Positions 24,388-35,329 of a stretch of 64,000 nt of DNA are shown piece by piece; position 1 is the first letter of the stretch; each line of letters opens with the position of its first letter. Source of the stretch: Chlorophyllum brunneum (lineage: Eukaryota; Basidiomycota; Agaricomycetes; Agaricales; Agaricaceae); the NCBI GenBank assembly GCA_963576785.1, contig OY756142.1, positions 2,976,001-3,040,000 of the forward strand, written 5' to 3'. The notes beneath the pieces are model-generated. The model was given only the letters and a program-made list of their open reading frames with translations. It was not told the origin of the DNA and made no database searches. The position numbers and the translations under genes were made by a program.

Positions 24388-25046
24388 GTTTGAGAGTCCT
24401 GTGGCCTGTCTCTGGTGATAGTTGTCAATATATAATCAGGATTAGTCGCTTGTATAGGATTACGATGCACACAGTGGAGAAGGCAGTAGTTTCACGGTGG
24501 GCCTTGAGTGTGTTTTGAACAGGGGTGTCCCGAGTTGAGCCATGGGTAGGGCGTGAACAACTAAACAAGGAGAGGTCAACGTGTGGCAAAAGGTGAAAAA
24601 GGTGAAGAGAGGCTTGTCCATCAAGTCTCGTCGCGTACCGGCAGTTTTCCCTGGAAGAGATTGTGAGAAGTGGTATACTTTGAAGGAAAAATTTGGACGT
24701 ACTGCCATCCTCGCTTTCTGCTGGCGGGTCTCCTCGACTAGGACTGCTGCATGCGGTGTAGAGCAGGAGAAGGTGCCTGCTCGGGTGAGAGCACACTCAC
24801 CAACACCGACATCGCACTCCCCAGGACACGAAATTTCGGGTGTCAGGCTTGGGGTGAGCACGTAATAATGTAATTTGTATTGATCCGCGGGCGTGCTCGT
24901 TCAAGCTGCTGAGGGTAGACCATCCAAGAAAGCTGTTCTTCAGAAAGATGGGAAGATTAATAATTGTGTCGTAAACTGTTACAATGGCTATGTACTTCAT
25001 TATCTTACGTATCTAGTCCTGACAAACGTATACCTGAATTCAGAGT
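24388..25046. other. Spacer between MRPS29 relic and DUF6533 copy E
   Basis: A 133-codon minus frame (24861-24460) and overlapping frames are present, but none resembles the missing N-terminus of MRPS29 or any other family recognised here. No other feature is supported. Confidence 0.25.
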
Positions 25047-26679
25047 TCAGACCGACATAACCTCCCTCCTCGCAACAACGAAATGACTTTGCGATAAAAC
25101 ATCTGTTTCTAGTTCTGGTGTCTTTGCTTGATTCCGTATATGTAGAACAACCCTGCAGGCCAATACTGCATGGACAACACGTTCGAGCCTGTATATGGTC
25201 ATGAGCTACATAGTGGAGGATCAAACTATTTGCATACAAGAGTAGTAAAGTCTGTAGTTCAAAAAACTAAGAACAATGAATGTGAGCGCTTGGAAGATAG
25301 ATGACTGGACGTTATAGATCTTACGGGGAGCTTGACAATAATTAAAGTATTGACGAGAGAAAGCGCTATTCAGATCCCTTGTCAGGAATTTCGGTCTTAA
25401 CAAACAATGTTAGTTATTCGTAACGCACCAAATACATAAATATAATATATTATACCTGTAGGGAGAACGGTTCATTGTTCAACCTCAGTGACAGATGGTG
25501 TAATCTACATACCGTCACTGCAGACGACTCGCATCAGTCGCACATCTCCAGTAGACCTTACTGTATGGCCAGGTATTAGCATTGAAAGTTCTTAGGGATT
25601 GAATATCAGAGTGAACTGCATACATGCCGCAACGCCTCTGATGAGCATTAATCCAAGTAGGCCTTGTGTCATGGTTATCAGTATCCGTACGACATGACGA
25701 CATAGCAGAAGACGTACAAGCATCATACACCATTAGCATAATATAACATACTGACAGAATCGGAGTCCAGACTGACAAGACACATCCGAGTAGTACCCCA
25801 GGGAAAGGCGAGAGTGAATCTACACAACGATAGTTCATCCAATAGATGTCAATGAGAGGGAACAAGAGGTACGCACTGCCTGTAGACTTCAGGTAGAAAT
25901 GCACAATCACAAAGATTGCTATCCACAAAGCACCAAATGTTGAGGCCAGAACGTATGTAAACACCTTCCCCCTCCCCCAAACAGCCCACGTTCTGAGGGT
26001 GAAGATCACTGAGTAACGGATGTACGACATCAGTATAGGATCTCTCATATGCCAGGTGTCTCGTTTACGCACTTTCGACCGCGGCCATGCCGATCACAAA
26101 TACCCCTGTCAAAAGAGAGCTTGTCAGAGTAACGATCTTACAAAGGAAATGGACTTACAAGCTAGGGAGTCGAAAAGCCTTTGGCACGTTGCTCCTGGAA
26201 TGGCATAACCAAATGAATCTATAAAGTGATAGGTACGTCCTTCCACGAGCCTGTAAGGGAAGGTTCAACTTACGATACATAGCAAGTGCGATATCAAGAA
26301 AAGGAAAATATCGCGCCAACAGGAACAACGCTTTCGACACATTCCAAGGTGAACCCCAGATCAAGGAAACCTCCAAGTCGAAAGTCAGAATCCAATCAAG
26401 AGTCTGAGTCGATGGGGTGTCAGAGGAGTGTAAACCAAACCAGGGCGTCTATCACGTACAAGGATCGTAGCGCTAGCGACTACATTGCAAAGAATGAACG
26501 ATCATCAATCGATTAGCTATCGTCGACCAACATACCTGTGAAATACTGTGTAAAATCTCATCAGAAACTACTGCATCAACCATTGATATGAAGACATGCA
26601 GACGTACGTTAACCAGACTCGTTCCCTCTATCTCAAGTGCAAGGTCCTCAACTGTCCATCCTAAACCTGACGAATCCAT
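25047..26679 (-). CDS. DUF6533-type multi-pass membrane protein, copy E
   Basis: Fifth member, separated from the main array by about 8 kb. The start ATG at 26679 gives MDSSGLGWTVEDLALEIEGT, then a donor after VNV. The core LEVSLIWGSPWNVSKALFLLARYFPFLDIALAMYR lies near 26380-26275. One long open stretch (26072-25515) carries VIFTLRTWAVWGRGKV, a hydrophobic stretch ALWIAIFVIVHFYLKS, and the helix ILSVCYIMLMVYDACTS. The frame IALSLVNTLIIVKLP is near 25375-25330. The last exon reads RLERVVHAVLACRVVLHIRN and ends at the TGA at 25047. It shares gene structure with copies A-D. Function unknown. Confidence 0.66.
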
Positions 26680-27333
26680 ATTCTACCGGATATTCGATGA
26701 GGCAACCAAAGTGATTTCCAAAGCGAGGGAGTGAACGAAACTCTTACCGAATGTCCTCATGACGGTATTAATACAAGGGTTGATTAATATTGCTGTTCAT
26801 AGAGATGTTCGAGGTTTGGGTTCTTTGATGGCGGTGCTCATTTGATGCTGATGCTGTGATTCTCATGTTTCCGATTTTGTAACCATAAATAGACACATAT
26901 GTCAACCTGAGAATAAACGGAAGTAAAACAGGAAGGAAGGGTGGGTATGATTTACCTCGTTATGAGATGTAAACAGCCTGTAATGCACTACGGTTGACAT
27001 TCTTCCTCCACATCCATGATAGCGACTGGATTCAAGGGGTTAGGAGCTCAGCAGGACAGGATCATCAGATGCTAGTCCGGAGACAACGTCCTGTTCCCCG
27101 CTTACGCAAACCGAAACCAGCGGGGAAAAGCGATGCACCATTCATCGTGATGATGAAACAATCATCAGCTGTACTCAAATTCATCAATGATCAAAACCCT
27201 TTGCACATCCAGTATATTCACTCCGTCTCCAACGCAACGTAACTATAGAGCGTGAGTATGGAACTTGAATATGATTGAAAAACAAAAGATAATAGCGCAT
27301 CTACAAAGAACGCCGTTAATCATATCCACCCCC
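26680..27333. other. Intergenic between DUF6533 copy E and the GNAT gene
   Basis: A 654 bp interval holding the promoter of copy E and the terminator of the GNAT gene. A plus frame of 82 codons at 26994-27242 has no recognised motif. Confidence 0.3.
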
Positions 27334-28326
27334 TTAAGTCCTTTCAGTCCCAGCCCTGACCAAGGCCATAGAGTACGCCTCAACTCCTACAGCCGAAACA
27401 CCTGTAGTGGCTATACCTTGAGCGCTACTTTTACCTTTACCAAGTGTGATCGTCCCTACAACCTAACCACCAAATAAAAAATTTTCAGGGTACGACTCTA
27501 TTGAACAATAATACTACGCACCTCAAATCCCAAATGCGCATATTTGTCTCTTGATTCAGGTGTTGTGGCCTCCAGTGAGAACATATCATTCGGTGCCATA
27601 TCAAATCCTTCCCGTATTAGCTTACTCATATACCCTTAAAATTTTAACAATCATTAACGCGAACAGTCAGGTTGTCTTTTTATATCTAACAGTCAACCAC
27701 GACTCACCTTTGCCTTGACATTCTGGCAAAACAGCTATCTCTTGCAAATACCAACTCTCATCCGGATTCCCAAGACCCTTCACACGAAAGCCCTTCTTCG
27801 CTACTTGCTCAGATCCATCCAACCATTCAAATCCACACCGCTATCAATAACATCTTAGTACCAAACACATACAAGATCAAGTAAAAAGACCCACAAGTAA
27901 TCCAGCTAAACCCCATTTCCTCAACATACCAACAATCCCGGCATTAAATAATGTCTTGACATGCCATAATGCCAACCGCTTATTGGGAGGAAACCATTGT
28001 GCCATAGCCACTATCCGTTCTCCACCTCCTGATGAATGTTCAACGAGTACAGTGACTCGACCACCTGATGCTATACACGAATGAAGCAAAAAACGTCCCC
28101 ACTTTCGTAAATTCTTCTTCTGCTTCGTTTCTCGGTCTTTCGGAATTTGCTATCAAAGTCACTAAATAAGTAAAAAGTTTATTGCGAAACAAAAGTAGTA
28201 TGTACGACTCACCTCTTTTAGGGATGCGAAATAACTATATACAGGATCATGAACAAAAGCTTCCGCTACCACTTCTGCTATGCTGTTGCGATCCTCCTCT
28301 GTGGCGAGTCTTACCGAAACAGTCAT
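27334..28326 (-). CDS. GNAT-family N-acetyltransferase, complete
   Basis: Transfers an acetyl group from acetyl-CoA to an unknown amine substrate. Five exons were read in consistent phase: 28326-28213, 28149-27895, 27840-27708, 27634-27522 and 27462-27334. They total 744 nt, or 247 residues. The N-terminus MTVSVRLATEEDRNSIAEVV is the usual first beta-alpha unit of the fold. Acetyl-CoA motif A, WYLQEIAVLPECQGKGYMSK, spans the exon 3/4 junction with the Q-x-x-G-x-G/A signature. It is followed by LEATTPESRDKYAHLGFE, typical of motif B. Donors are GTGAGT, GTGGGT, GTGAGT and GTGCGT. It resembles small fungal GNATs found beside metabolic or resistance genes, but the context gives no substrate. Confidence 0.85.
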
Positions 28327-28671
28327 GTTCGGGGGGTGGGTTGGTATGTGGCGTTATTAGATTGAAGCCGAGAGGGCTAGAAGAGCTGTGAGCTGTCGGT
28401 GGGGTGGAGTGTGAGAGTCAAAAACTTGTGGATTGTGCACATCATCAAACCAGGTGAATGGTAATCAGCAGGGCCAGAAGTCCTATTTATTTATGGCGCA
28501 TGGATCGAGCAGTGTCAGGGATGGAATAAAAATATTCGCACTCCTTCGGGACGCGATGTTTGCATCAAAACACACGCAAGTACCTTTGCCGATGCAGACT
28601 CAATATGGGACCCGAGAAATCTGAACTAAGTGCTGATAAAATCTATTCTCTGATCTATAATCTACATCTCA
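28327..28671. other. Intergenic between GNAT gene and CCT2 relic
   Basis: Contains the GNAT promoter region. A 63-codon plus frame at 28433-28624 is not supported as a gene. Confidence 0.3.
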
Positions 28672-29580
28672 TTATACAGCTTCCCGTTTCCGCGGGGCAT
28701 CTCTCAAGATATCATCCACCCTAAACCAAAAACCAAAAACTTCGACAAGTACACATACCGAATAATCATTTCCGCGGCCTCACTCGCACTAACAACTACC
28801 TGCCTCTTCAACTTATATCTCTTTGTTACACCCAACACCCTCATCGTTACAATTGTTGCTTGATCCATATCCGGTCTGACCTCAGCCTATCCTTCATAAT
28901 GCGCCACTCTCAACCTCGCCACAAGATCACTCGAATCATATAATCATATCCAGTATTATCCGCAAGTATAGCTGGAAACTGTCTTAATGACCAAACGCCC
29001 CGGTCGCGACCGCTCGTTTGCCTTTGACAGTCCTCGGAGTTTGCTCCACAGCGCAACTCTAGGACTGTTCGTGTTTCTCTGATAGTTTGTGAGAGAACCG
29101 AGAGAGCATCGCGTAGTGATCGTTCGGCTTCGCCTACCATCTGGTTTGTCGAACCACGGAGAACACCGGTACTTCACAGCGACACCAGAAAACCTGATAA
29201 ACTATTAATGATAGCCAGGGCGAGTAAATCTCGCGACTGGGAATGGCCTTGTCCTCCCAACCATAACCTCCTCAACCAGCTCGCATTGACACAACTTGAC
29301 GAGATCCGGTCGATTAAAAGTGTTTGCGATTTCGCCGCCGGTGACTAAAGATAATCTCTCAACTCCTTCAAAATCAGCGTGTTCGGCAACCATAACTCCC
29401 TTCTCTGCGAGGAGGGATTCAGGATAGTTGTAGATAAGCTGGCAGTTGGCGGTTGAGAAAGATGTTGACGGACTGTGACGATATGGCGTCAACTATGGCT
29501 TTATTCATGCCTTGTGGACGGAGGGTGGATTTGACAAGGTCGCCGAGAGCGAGGTGCCGACGAAGGACGTACTTCAATGT
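28672..29580 (-). pseudogene. CCT2: Chaperonin TCP-1 beta subunit (CCT2) relic with internal deletion and frameshifts
   Basis: CCT2 is one subunit of the cytosolic eight-membered chaperonin. An N-terminal block ALGDLVKSTLRPQGMNK (about 29555-29505) is followed almost directly by [20 protein letters not shown], skipping the ATP-binding and intermediate region of some 200 residues. The reading continues through LALVTGGEI-like and DRPDLVKL-like blocks. Next come EAERSLRDALSVLSQTIRET (about 29130) and several frame changes across 29070-28950, where the equatorial-domain sequence is split among three frames. The C-terminus is well preserved: VLGVTKRYKLKRQVVVSASE, a GTATGT intron, and VDDILRDAPRKREAV with stop at 28672. 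It cannot make a working subunit and is presumably a dispersed broken copy, with introns, so not retroposed. Confidence 0.8.
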
Positions 29581-29986
29581 TCTCACGGTCTTCTAGCGCC
29601 CTGGGCGTCCCTCTTATCTGCGGCATGAGTACGGCCCACCAAGCACCTATACCTGCCTCTTACGCTCCGCCATGTCTAAGCAAGAGCTCGGTACCCTTCT
29701 CCCTGGTCTGAGTCCGGAAAAACTGCTGATGCCGCGTTCACAGATGGCTTGGCGTTGGAGATCAATAGGTCCTGTAAGAATGCGGCTCATATCGGGGCAA
29801 GCGGGGTGATTTGAATCCTCCAGACTCGAGAGGTTAGCACTGATCAACACCATAGCGCATCAGAGCACTAGGAATGAAATGCATGGAGCTAGCACTAGAG
29901 CCGAAATCCCGGGGAGATATTGATGAGGGCATTGGGTAAGGTGCTGAACTCATATCCGATGTTATTGACCGAGCTATTCTGGCACA
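29581..29986. other. Spacer left of the kinase-like cluster
   Basis: No gene supported. GGATTCAAATC at 29812-29822 resembles a tRNA T-loop, but no matching acceptor or anticodon stem was found around it. Confidence 0.3.
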
Positions 29987-31286
29987 TTGAAGAAAATACT
30001 GGCACGTGTCCAACTTTGGTCAGGCGAGACGTCTACTTCCCGAACAAGTAAAAATGAATTGAAGAAAGAAGTCGAACAATTACACCAAGAATTAGACCAA
30101 ATATTCGCGCAGGTTCAAGGTACCGCAATCAAGTGGGTGGTTCCTGTGTTACTATCCGCGACCTTTCTTTGACTAACACAGCAGTGGTTCGCCGGACGAG
30201 AGTGAAAGCTCAGAAACTGAAGACCAACCAGAAGTCCCTACAAACGAAGGAGCAGAAGTAACGCAGCCAAAATCGCAGGATGAAAAGGTGAACGCCCCAC
30301 CCTCTTTACGTCTTCCTCTGTCCCCGTTTCCCAGCTATCTAAATTATCATTCTGGGGTCTGGAGCTATTAGGCAGTTCAATGCAGGCTTACACAAGATAT
30401 TCATATCACTCAACCCATATCCTGAGTACCCCTGTAAAACGGAAAGCTCTAGAAGACCTGAAAGACAGGCGTGCTCAATCTGTCATCGACTTCCTGTACA
30501 AGGTAGGCCATAATAGTTTTGACCTCGCCCGGCATACCCGCTCACCGCCCCAAAACTGATAGTTGTTGTCGGGGCCTCCAGATGCTTCCATGCCCTGGCT
30601 TCGCAAGCATACCCTCCAGACTCTCCGGGGACTTGCGGGTCTTCTATGCTTTATCCATGCTGGTATGTGTTGAAGGATATCACCGACTATAGGCCCCGCG
30701 GAGACGGAGGAACGTTCGGCGATATTTCCTCGGGAAAGCAAAGTTCCCTCACACTTTGTTTGAAGGTTGTGCGGTTATCTCCCGACAAGATAACAGAGCT
30801 TCTCAAGGTTCGTCCGAGTGTGCTTTCGTCCCGTATTGTGTGTACTGATGTGCGATAGCTCTATGCCAAGGAGGCAATTGTATGGGGCCAGCTCCGCCAC
30901 CCCAACATAGTGCCTTTCCACGGAATATTCTATCTCGATGACACAAAGGAAACCATGTGTCTTGTATCACCCTGGATGGAGAGCGGCAATGTTGAGGTAT
31001 ATCTCAAGCAGAACCCCGATGCGCCTCGGAAACTAGTAGTCAGCCCATCGTTTGTCACCTCTATATATCATGGGAATTAATGGAAAGTTGTTGGTCGCGG
31101 GATCTCGGGGCACGGCCCACATGTCGAGATATATTGGACTTACTTGAGCGCCAGGGGGTCGGTCAGCGAGACAATGGGATGGAAGAGACTACAGTACTTG
31201 CGACGATCGCGGGTAGGCATATAGCGCCGGTCGATATGAACGAAGTCCAGGTTATCCTCGATGAGGTAGATCCTCTCCAAATTTGA
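29987..31286 (+). pseudogene. TKL-type protein kinase-like gene, copy K1, lacking the catalytic core
   Basis: The N-terminal exons encode a charged, probably coiled-coil region (NELKKEVEQLHQELDQIF) and an acidic Ser/Glu stretch. The family's pre-kinase helix follows (LEDLKDRRAQSVIDFLYK, about 30460). The N-lobe is recognisable: YVLKDITDYRPRGDGGTFGD with a glycine loop (about 30665), LCLKVV with the ATP-site lysine (about 30755), and the helix-C glutamate in LYAKEAIVWGQLRHPNIVPF (about 30860). LVSPWMESGNVEVYLKQNP follows at about 30965. Directly after PRKL (about 31035) it jumps to the very C-terminal ISWELMESCWSRDLGARPT. Subdomains VI to X, including the catalytic and activation loops, are absent. 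It could not phosphorylate as read. An alternative is a fragment joined by deletion. Confidence 0.65.
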
Positions 31287-31452
31287 TCGTCCACCAAACA
31301 GCTCATGCATCCCAGATCGACACAGCCGAAAGTGCCTTCGTTCATAGCAACAGTACGTTTCGTCGAGTCTTCCTGAACTTACACAGGCTCATCATTTCTC
31401 AACACCAGAGACTGGTGACATATTATCAACAAATCGTCGTCTCTCAGGAATC

Positions 31453-32756
31453 TTGGCATCCGTGTTGAGCAATGCGCAGACATGTCAGGCTTTGCAAGAG
31501 CTGAAAGATGATCATGCACAATTACTGGTGGACTTCCTTTTGCTCTTGGACACGCAATCGCTTGTGTCGTCCTCCCCTCATTCAGATCTTGCTATGCGGA
31601 CCACTACTGTATTGTCACGACTTTCCGGAGCTCTGGGATTGTACCCACAGCACTTCGTACTGAGCGAAATAGCCTTGGATGCCAGGCCGCGTGAAGGAGA
31701 TCTGTGTGACATTTATCGAGGTCGTCCTGGCAATGGAAAACAACATTTGTGTGTGAAGGCATTTAAGCAAGTGGCCTTGTCGAAGGTCCGTTTCTGTTCT
31801 GCCTCTGGCTGTCTTCTAATGCTATGGCTGCGGCTAGATATTTGCGAAAGAGGCCATTCAATGGGCACGACTTGATCATCCGAACATCTCACGGTTTCAT
31901 GGCATCTACTACATGAAGGAAGATCCTAAACGGTTTTGTGTTGTGACTCCCTGGAGGGAGAGACGCACACTCGCTGAATATTTGAAGAAGAACCCCTCCG
32001 CCCCTCGCGAAACCCTTGTGGGTGTGTCTATCTCCGGCTCGGGTGTCATTAACCAAATCACCTAGATTTATGATGTCATCAGTGGCCTTGAGCATCTGCA
32101 CAGCAAGGATATCGTTCATGGTCGGCCCAAAATGGTACCGTACCGCTTTCTTCCTCCGTAAAGTACGTACTAAGATCTGCAGTCAAATCTACTCGTGGAC
32201 TATTTGGGGAGAGCCTGCATCACCGACCTCGGGATGTCGACCGTGCGCACCGGTTCTCTGACTGGATCCGAGGCAAGGGAAGGTGATCCGAATACTGCTG
32301 AGCATCCAAGCTGGCTTGCGAGTGGTGAATATCACCGTAGTAAGCCCTGTGATATATGGGGATTTGGATGCATTTGCTACGAGGTATGAGCTCAGCCTTC
32401 ACCACTGTCGTGTTGCTAAACATCACAAGATCATGACATCGAAGCAGCTACCTGGACAATCAACCCGTCTAGAGAGCTTGACATTCGATATGAACGAAAT
32501 TGACAATGAATTGCGGGAATTTATTAGGTCGTGCTTGACACATGAACCAGGGCAACGACCTACTACACATGAAATTTCGCAACGACTTGAAACCAAAGGT
32601 CTCGGAAAACGCCAAGAGGAGGTTCGGAGCTACCTTCTTCACGGGGCTGGCGTGTTAAAGACTCGGAATGCTGGAAGGAATAACTCAAGGATGACGATCG
32701 AGAGATTGCTTTGGGTTCAGTATGTGCTGCACGAGACAAGCCGTTCAGTACCCTGA
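31453..32756 (+). CDS. TKL-type kinase-like protein, copy K2, catalytic Asp replaced (predicted pseudokinase)
   Basis: This is the most complete of the three tandem copies. The pre-kinase helix ELKDDHAQLLVDFLLLLDT is at about 31500. A weak glycine loop, REGDLCDIYRG, is followed by LCVKAFK with the ATP-site lysine (about 31755). IFAKEAIQWARLDHPNISRF is near 31840. FCVVTPWRERRTLAEYLKKN is the hinge region. After an intron, IYDVISGLEHLHSKDIVHG (about 32070-32122) is followed by Arg-Pro-Lys where Asp-Leu-Lys is expected. LLVDYLGRACITDLGMSTV (about 32195) has DLG for DFG. CDIWGFGCICYEV and a C-terminal ELREFIRSCLTHEPGQRPTT follow. The reading frame is otherwise well kept across exons, so this may be an expressed pseudokinase and not a relic. 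Confidence 0.6.
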
Positions 32757-32898
32757 GATTCTACACCTTTCACACGGTAGCATATATCAAGGTCAATGCG
32801 GATAAGGGTATATTCGATCATGGTAGGAGAAACCTCATCTTTCATTTTCGTCTGTGCCCCTGAGGTTTCTGTTCAGAAACCCACAACCCCCCAGCTAT

Positions 32899-34614
32899 CA
32901 GTGATCGCCTAATCCATCTATTCGAATCCATACTAAGTGCTCGACACAAGAGAAATGTCTTAGACTCACTGTGGTCTGATGATGATGCTCAACTGATCCT
33001 GGTTTTCCTAGATTTGGTGAGTACAAAACTAGTTTGATCCTGATTTTTGTTGATTATTTCTCTTCAGGCAGTTTCTCATCCAGATTTACGGAGCCTTGAA
33101 CATCAAGACTCAATGTTTCATCTGCTGCACTCCTCTCCGGTTCTAATATCTTATATCCACAGTCCTACTTGTTGAGGGATATAGTTGTCAATGGGGAAAA
33201 ATTCGAAGGTGATGTCCGTAAAGGTCACTATGGTGAACAACCTCTACACCTCCAGTTTGTCTGGATAAGAGAGGAGCTGCAGCTTGTTGAGTTCTATTTA
33301 CCCCGTGGTTTTAGCTGTTCTTTTTGACTTAGTCTTTGGACAGATGCATGTAGCCTGGTGGGTATACCTCCATCATCCCAACATAATACCTTGTTATGGT
33401 GTATGTCTCCCTGATCGGAACTATGGACACTACTGTGTTGTGTCTCCATGGATGGCCAATGGTACTCTCAGAGAGTTTTTCAGCAACAATCCTCATAGGC
33501 CACGTAAACCTTTTGTATGTGTCCCTCCTGTGATAGTGCTGTGGAGATTGGACAACGGCTAGGCCTTCAAACGGCTATCCGTCTCCCTCCTCCCACTAGC
33601 CCTATTTGTACACGACATTCCGCTTGTCCGATGAAGGAAAATAGGCCGAGGACTCAACGGCCGATATGTTTTGAATGCCAGCAAGATGGGCATCAATTCT
33701 CGCAGACTCAAAAAGGGCAAAGGCCTTCAGGCCTAACTGCCTCACTCTCCACCCCGACATTGCTCTCCATTTTCCATGCCGACCAGTACCCTCTCGATAA
33801 AATGATTTTATTCAAATCCCTGAACACGTAGGAATGGTTGTTACTAAAAGTATGAAAATTTTCAATCCCTTATGTACCCTTTCATTCAATCCATATAATA
33901 TCTCCATAATCCCTAATTCGGACTGTTTTGGACTCTACTTTTCTATTCAAATTATTTCTACAGTGCATACAAACTATGTACGAGGTTTCCGTAGTATAGG
34001 TTTGGATTTTTGTATAAATACAAATGTACTTCGTCTACAAAAATCAGTGAAAAAGTATCTGGTTATTCCTATCTCTCTTCTCTGCCTCCCAGAGGCTCGT
34101 AAACATCTCGCTTCAACAAACTGCCCTTTCCTTTACCTTTGTGTATTCCTAGACACATTCCCTTTCACCTCTACTCCCCTTGGGTCGAAGCCCCAATGTC
34201 AGATGGACGCTGACATGCTCGCAAACATAATGAGACAACGTCTCTTCAGTGCCATGACCAGCAAATATATTTTTGCAGATCTATGATATTGCAAAAGGGC
34301 TCCAATACCTACATAGTCAGTACATCATGCACTGCAATCTCAGGGGTGTACGTTTATCTAATACCCTCTACTGGTATACTCCTGATTTCTATGAATACAG
34401 GGAACTGTTGTTGTGAATGATATTGAAAGAGCATATATTACGTGCCCTCTACCTCCAGGTTTTGCACATCATACTTTGGAGTATATTCCCAGTTAGGAAG
34501 GGCCTAAGTTATTTGGGAGCAGCTTGGATAGGCAAAGTTAGGTCAGTGGTGTATGGGCATTCGGCTATGTCTGTTATGAGGTATGAAACCATGCCCTCTC
34601 TCTCAAAGTTATAA
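32899..34614 (+). pseudogene. TKL-type kinase-like gene, copy K3, interrupted and lacking catalytic Asp
   Basis: The pre-kinase helix DRLIHLFESILSAR...DDAQLILVFLDL is at about 32900-33015. A degraded N-lobe follows (about 33175-33340), then LHHPNIIPCYGVCLPDRN and CVVSPWMANGTLREFFSNNP (about 33365-33500). An intron donor GTATGT sits at about 33513, but the next recognisable exon, IYDIAKGLQYLHSQYIMHC, starts only at 34280. The gap of about 767 nt compares with about 55 in neighbouring introns. HCNLR replaces HGDLK, with Asn (34336-34338) at the catalytic position. A damaged activation segment follows (VVNDIERAYITCPL in one frame) and VWAFGYVCYEV ends near 34580. The C-terminal exons are missing where AT-rich retroelement DNA begins. 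Confidence 0.6.
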
Positions 34615-34951
34615 TAATCCACCATATCACCAGGTCATAATATTGAACAGCACAGTATTACACAGTAGCAGACAGATGATCTAACTTACTGATAATGTGG
34701 TTAGTAGATGGTGAAGTGAACTAAGTAGAGTCAAGTAGAGTAAGGGTAGAAATCAAGTAGATTGTCTAAAGAATAAGAAGGAAATACATGCTGCTTATAT
34801 ACTAATGTCTGGGATACAAAACCCTAAGACCTAAGAGTAATAACTATGCATAATAAGTCAGTAATGACTATAGAGTTCCTTGAAACACTGCAATATCATC
34901 AGCGGTGTCCAGTAGCATAATTGGAGCAACAGCAATCAGTCAGCTCATGAA
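34615..34951. other. AT-rich spacer between kinase cluster and LTR
   Basis: No coding frame. Repeats of the AGTAGAG/AAGTAGA kind occur around 34730-34770. It may be the remnant of another LTR or of the insertion site. Confidence 0.3.
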
Positions 34952-35256
34952 TGTTATGAACTATAGATAGACAGTACATTCCTATCATGTGCCCATTGTA
35001 CTCATCATTCTTGTATATCTATTTCATCTCCTATTTCATCCCTTATGGTTGTACTCTTACTAACTCACTCTACTCATCCCCTATAACTCCCTTACTCTGC
35101 TCCCTTATTATTAGCACTCACCATTAGTATATAAAGTGTAGTAATACTTGATGTATTCCTTATACTTTACCAATCATATTATCCCTTTCTCTTTCCTCTA
35201 CTGCCTTGTCTTTATCCAAAGACTTGCTACCTGAGTCATAGACTAAGGTTGTAACA
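34952..35256 (+). repeat. 5' LTR of gypsy element G1
   Basis: 305 bp, TG...CA ends. A TATATAAA box lies at 35128-35135 and is conserved in the 3' LTR. It differs from the 3' LTR at about 21 positions by hand count, all transitions. Confidence 0.9.
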
Positions 35257-35258
35257 TT

Positions 35259-35276
35259 TGGTAATGTGTCATTCGA
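35259..35276 (+). other. Possible primer binding site of G1
   Basis: TGGTAATGTGTCATTCGA begins with TGG two bases after the LTR, as expected for pairing with a tRNA 3' CCA end. The reverse complement contains TCGAATG, resembling a T-loop. The cognate tRNA was not identified. Confidence 0.4.
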
Positions 35277-35329
35277 CTCACCTTGCAAGAGAGGTACCAC
35301 TATTCATAGCTAGGCTTGGAATAATAGTC

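Noticed and set aside
29812..29832. T-loop-like GGATTCAAATC, possible tRNA
   Set aside because: No cloverleaf could be drawn around it; no acceptor stem pairing and no plausible anticodon arm.
33655..33700. Zinc-knuckle-like CFECQQDGHQF as a Gag gene
   Set aside because: The final Cys of CX2CX4HX4C is missing and the surrounding frame has no Gag features. It lies inside the oversized K3 intron.
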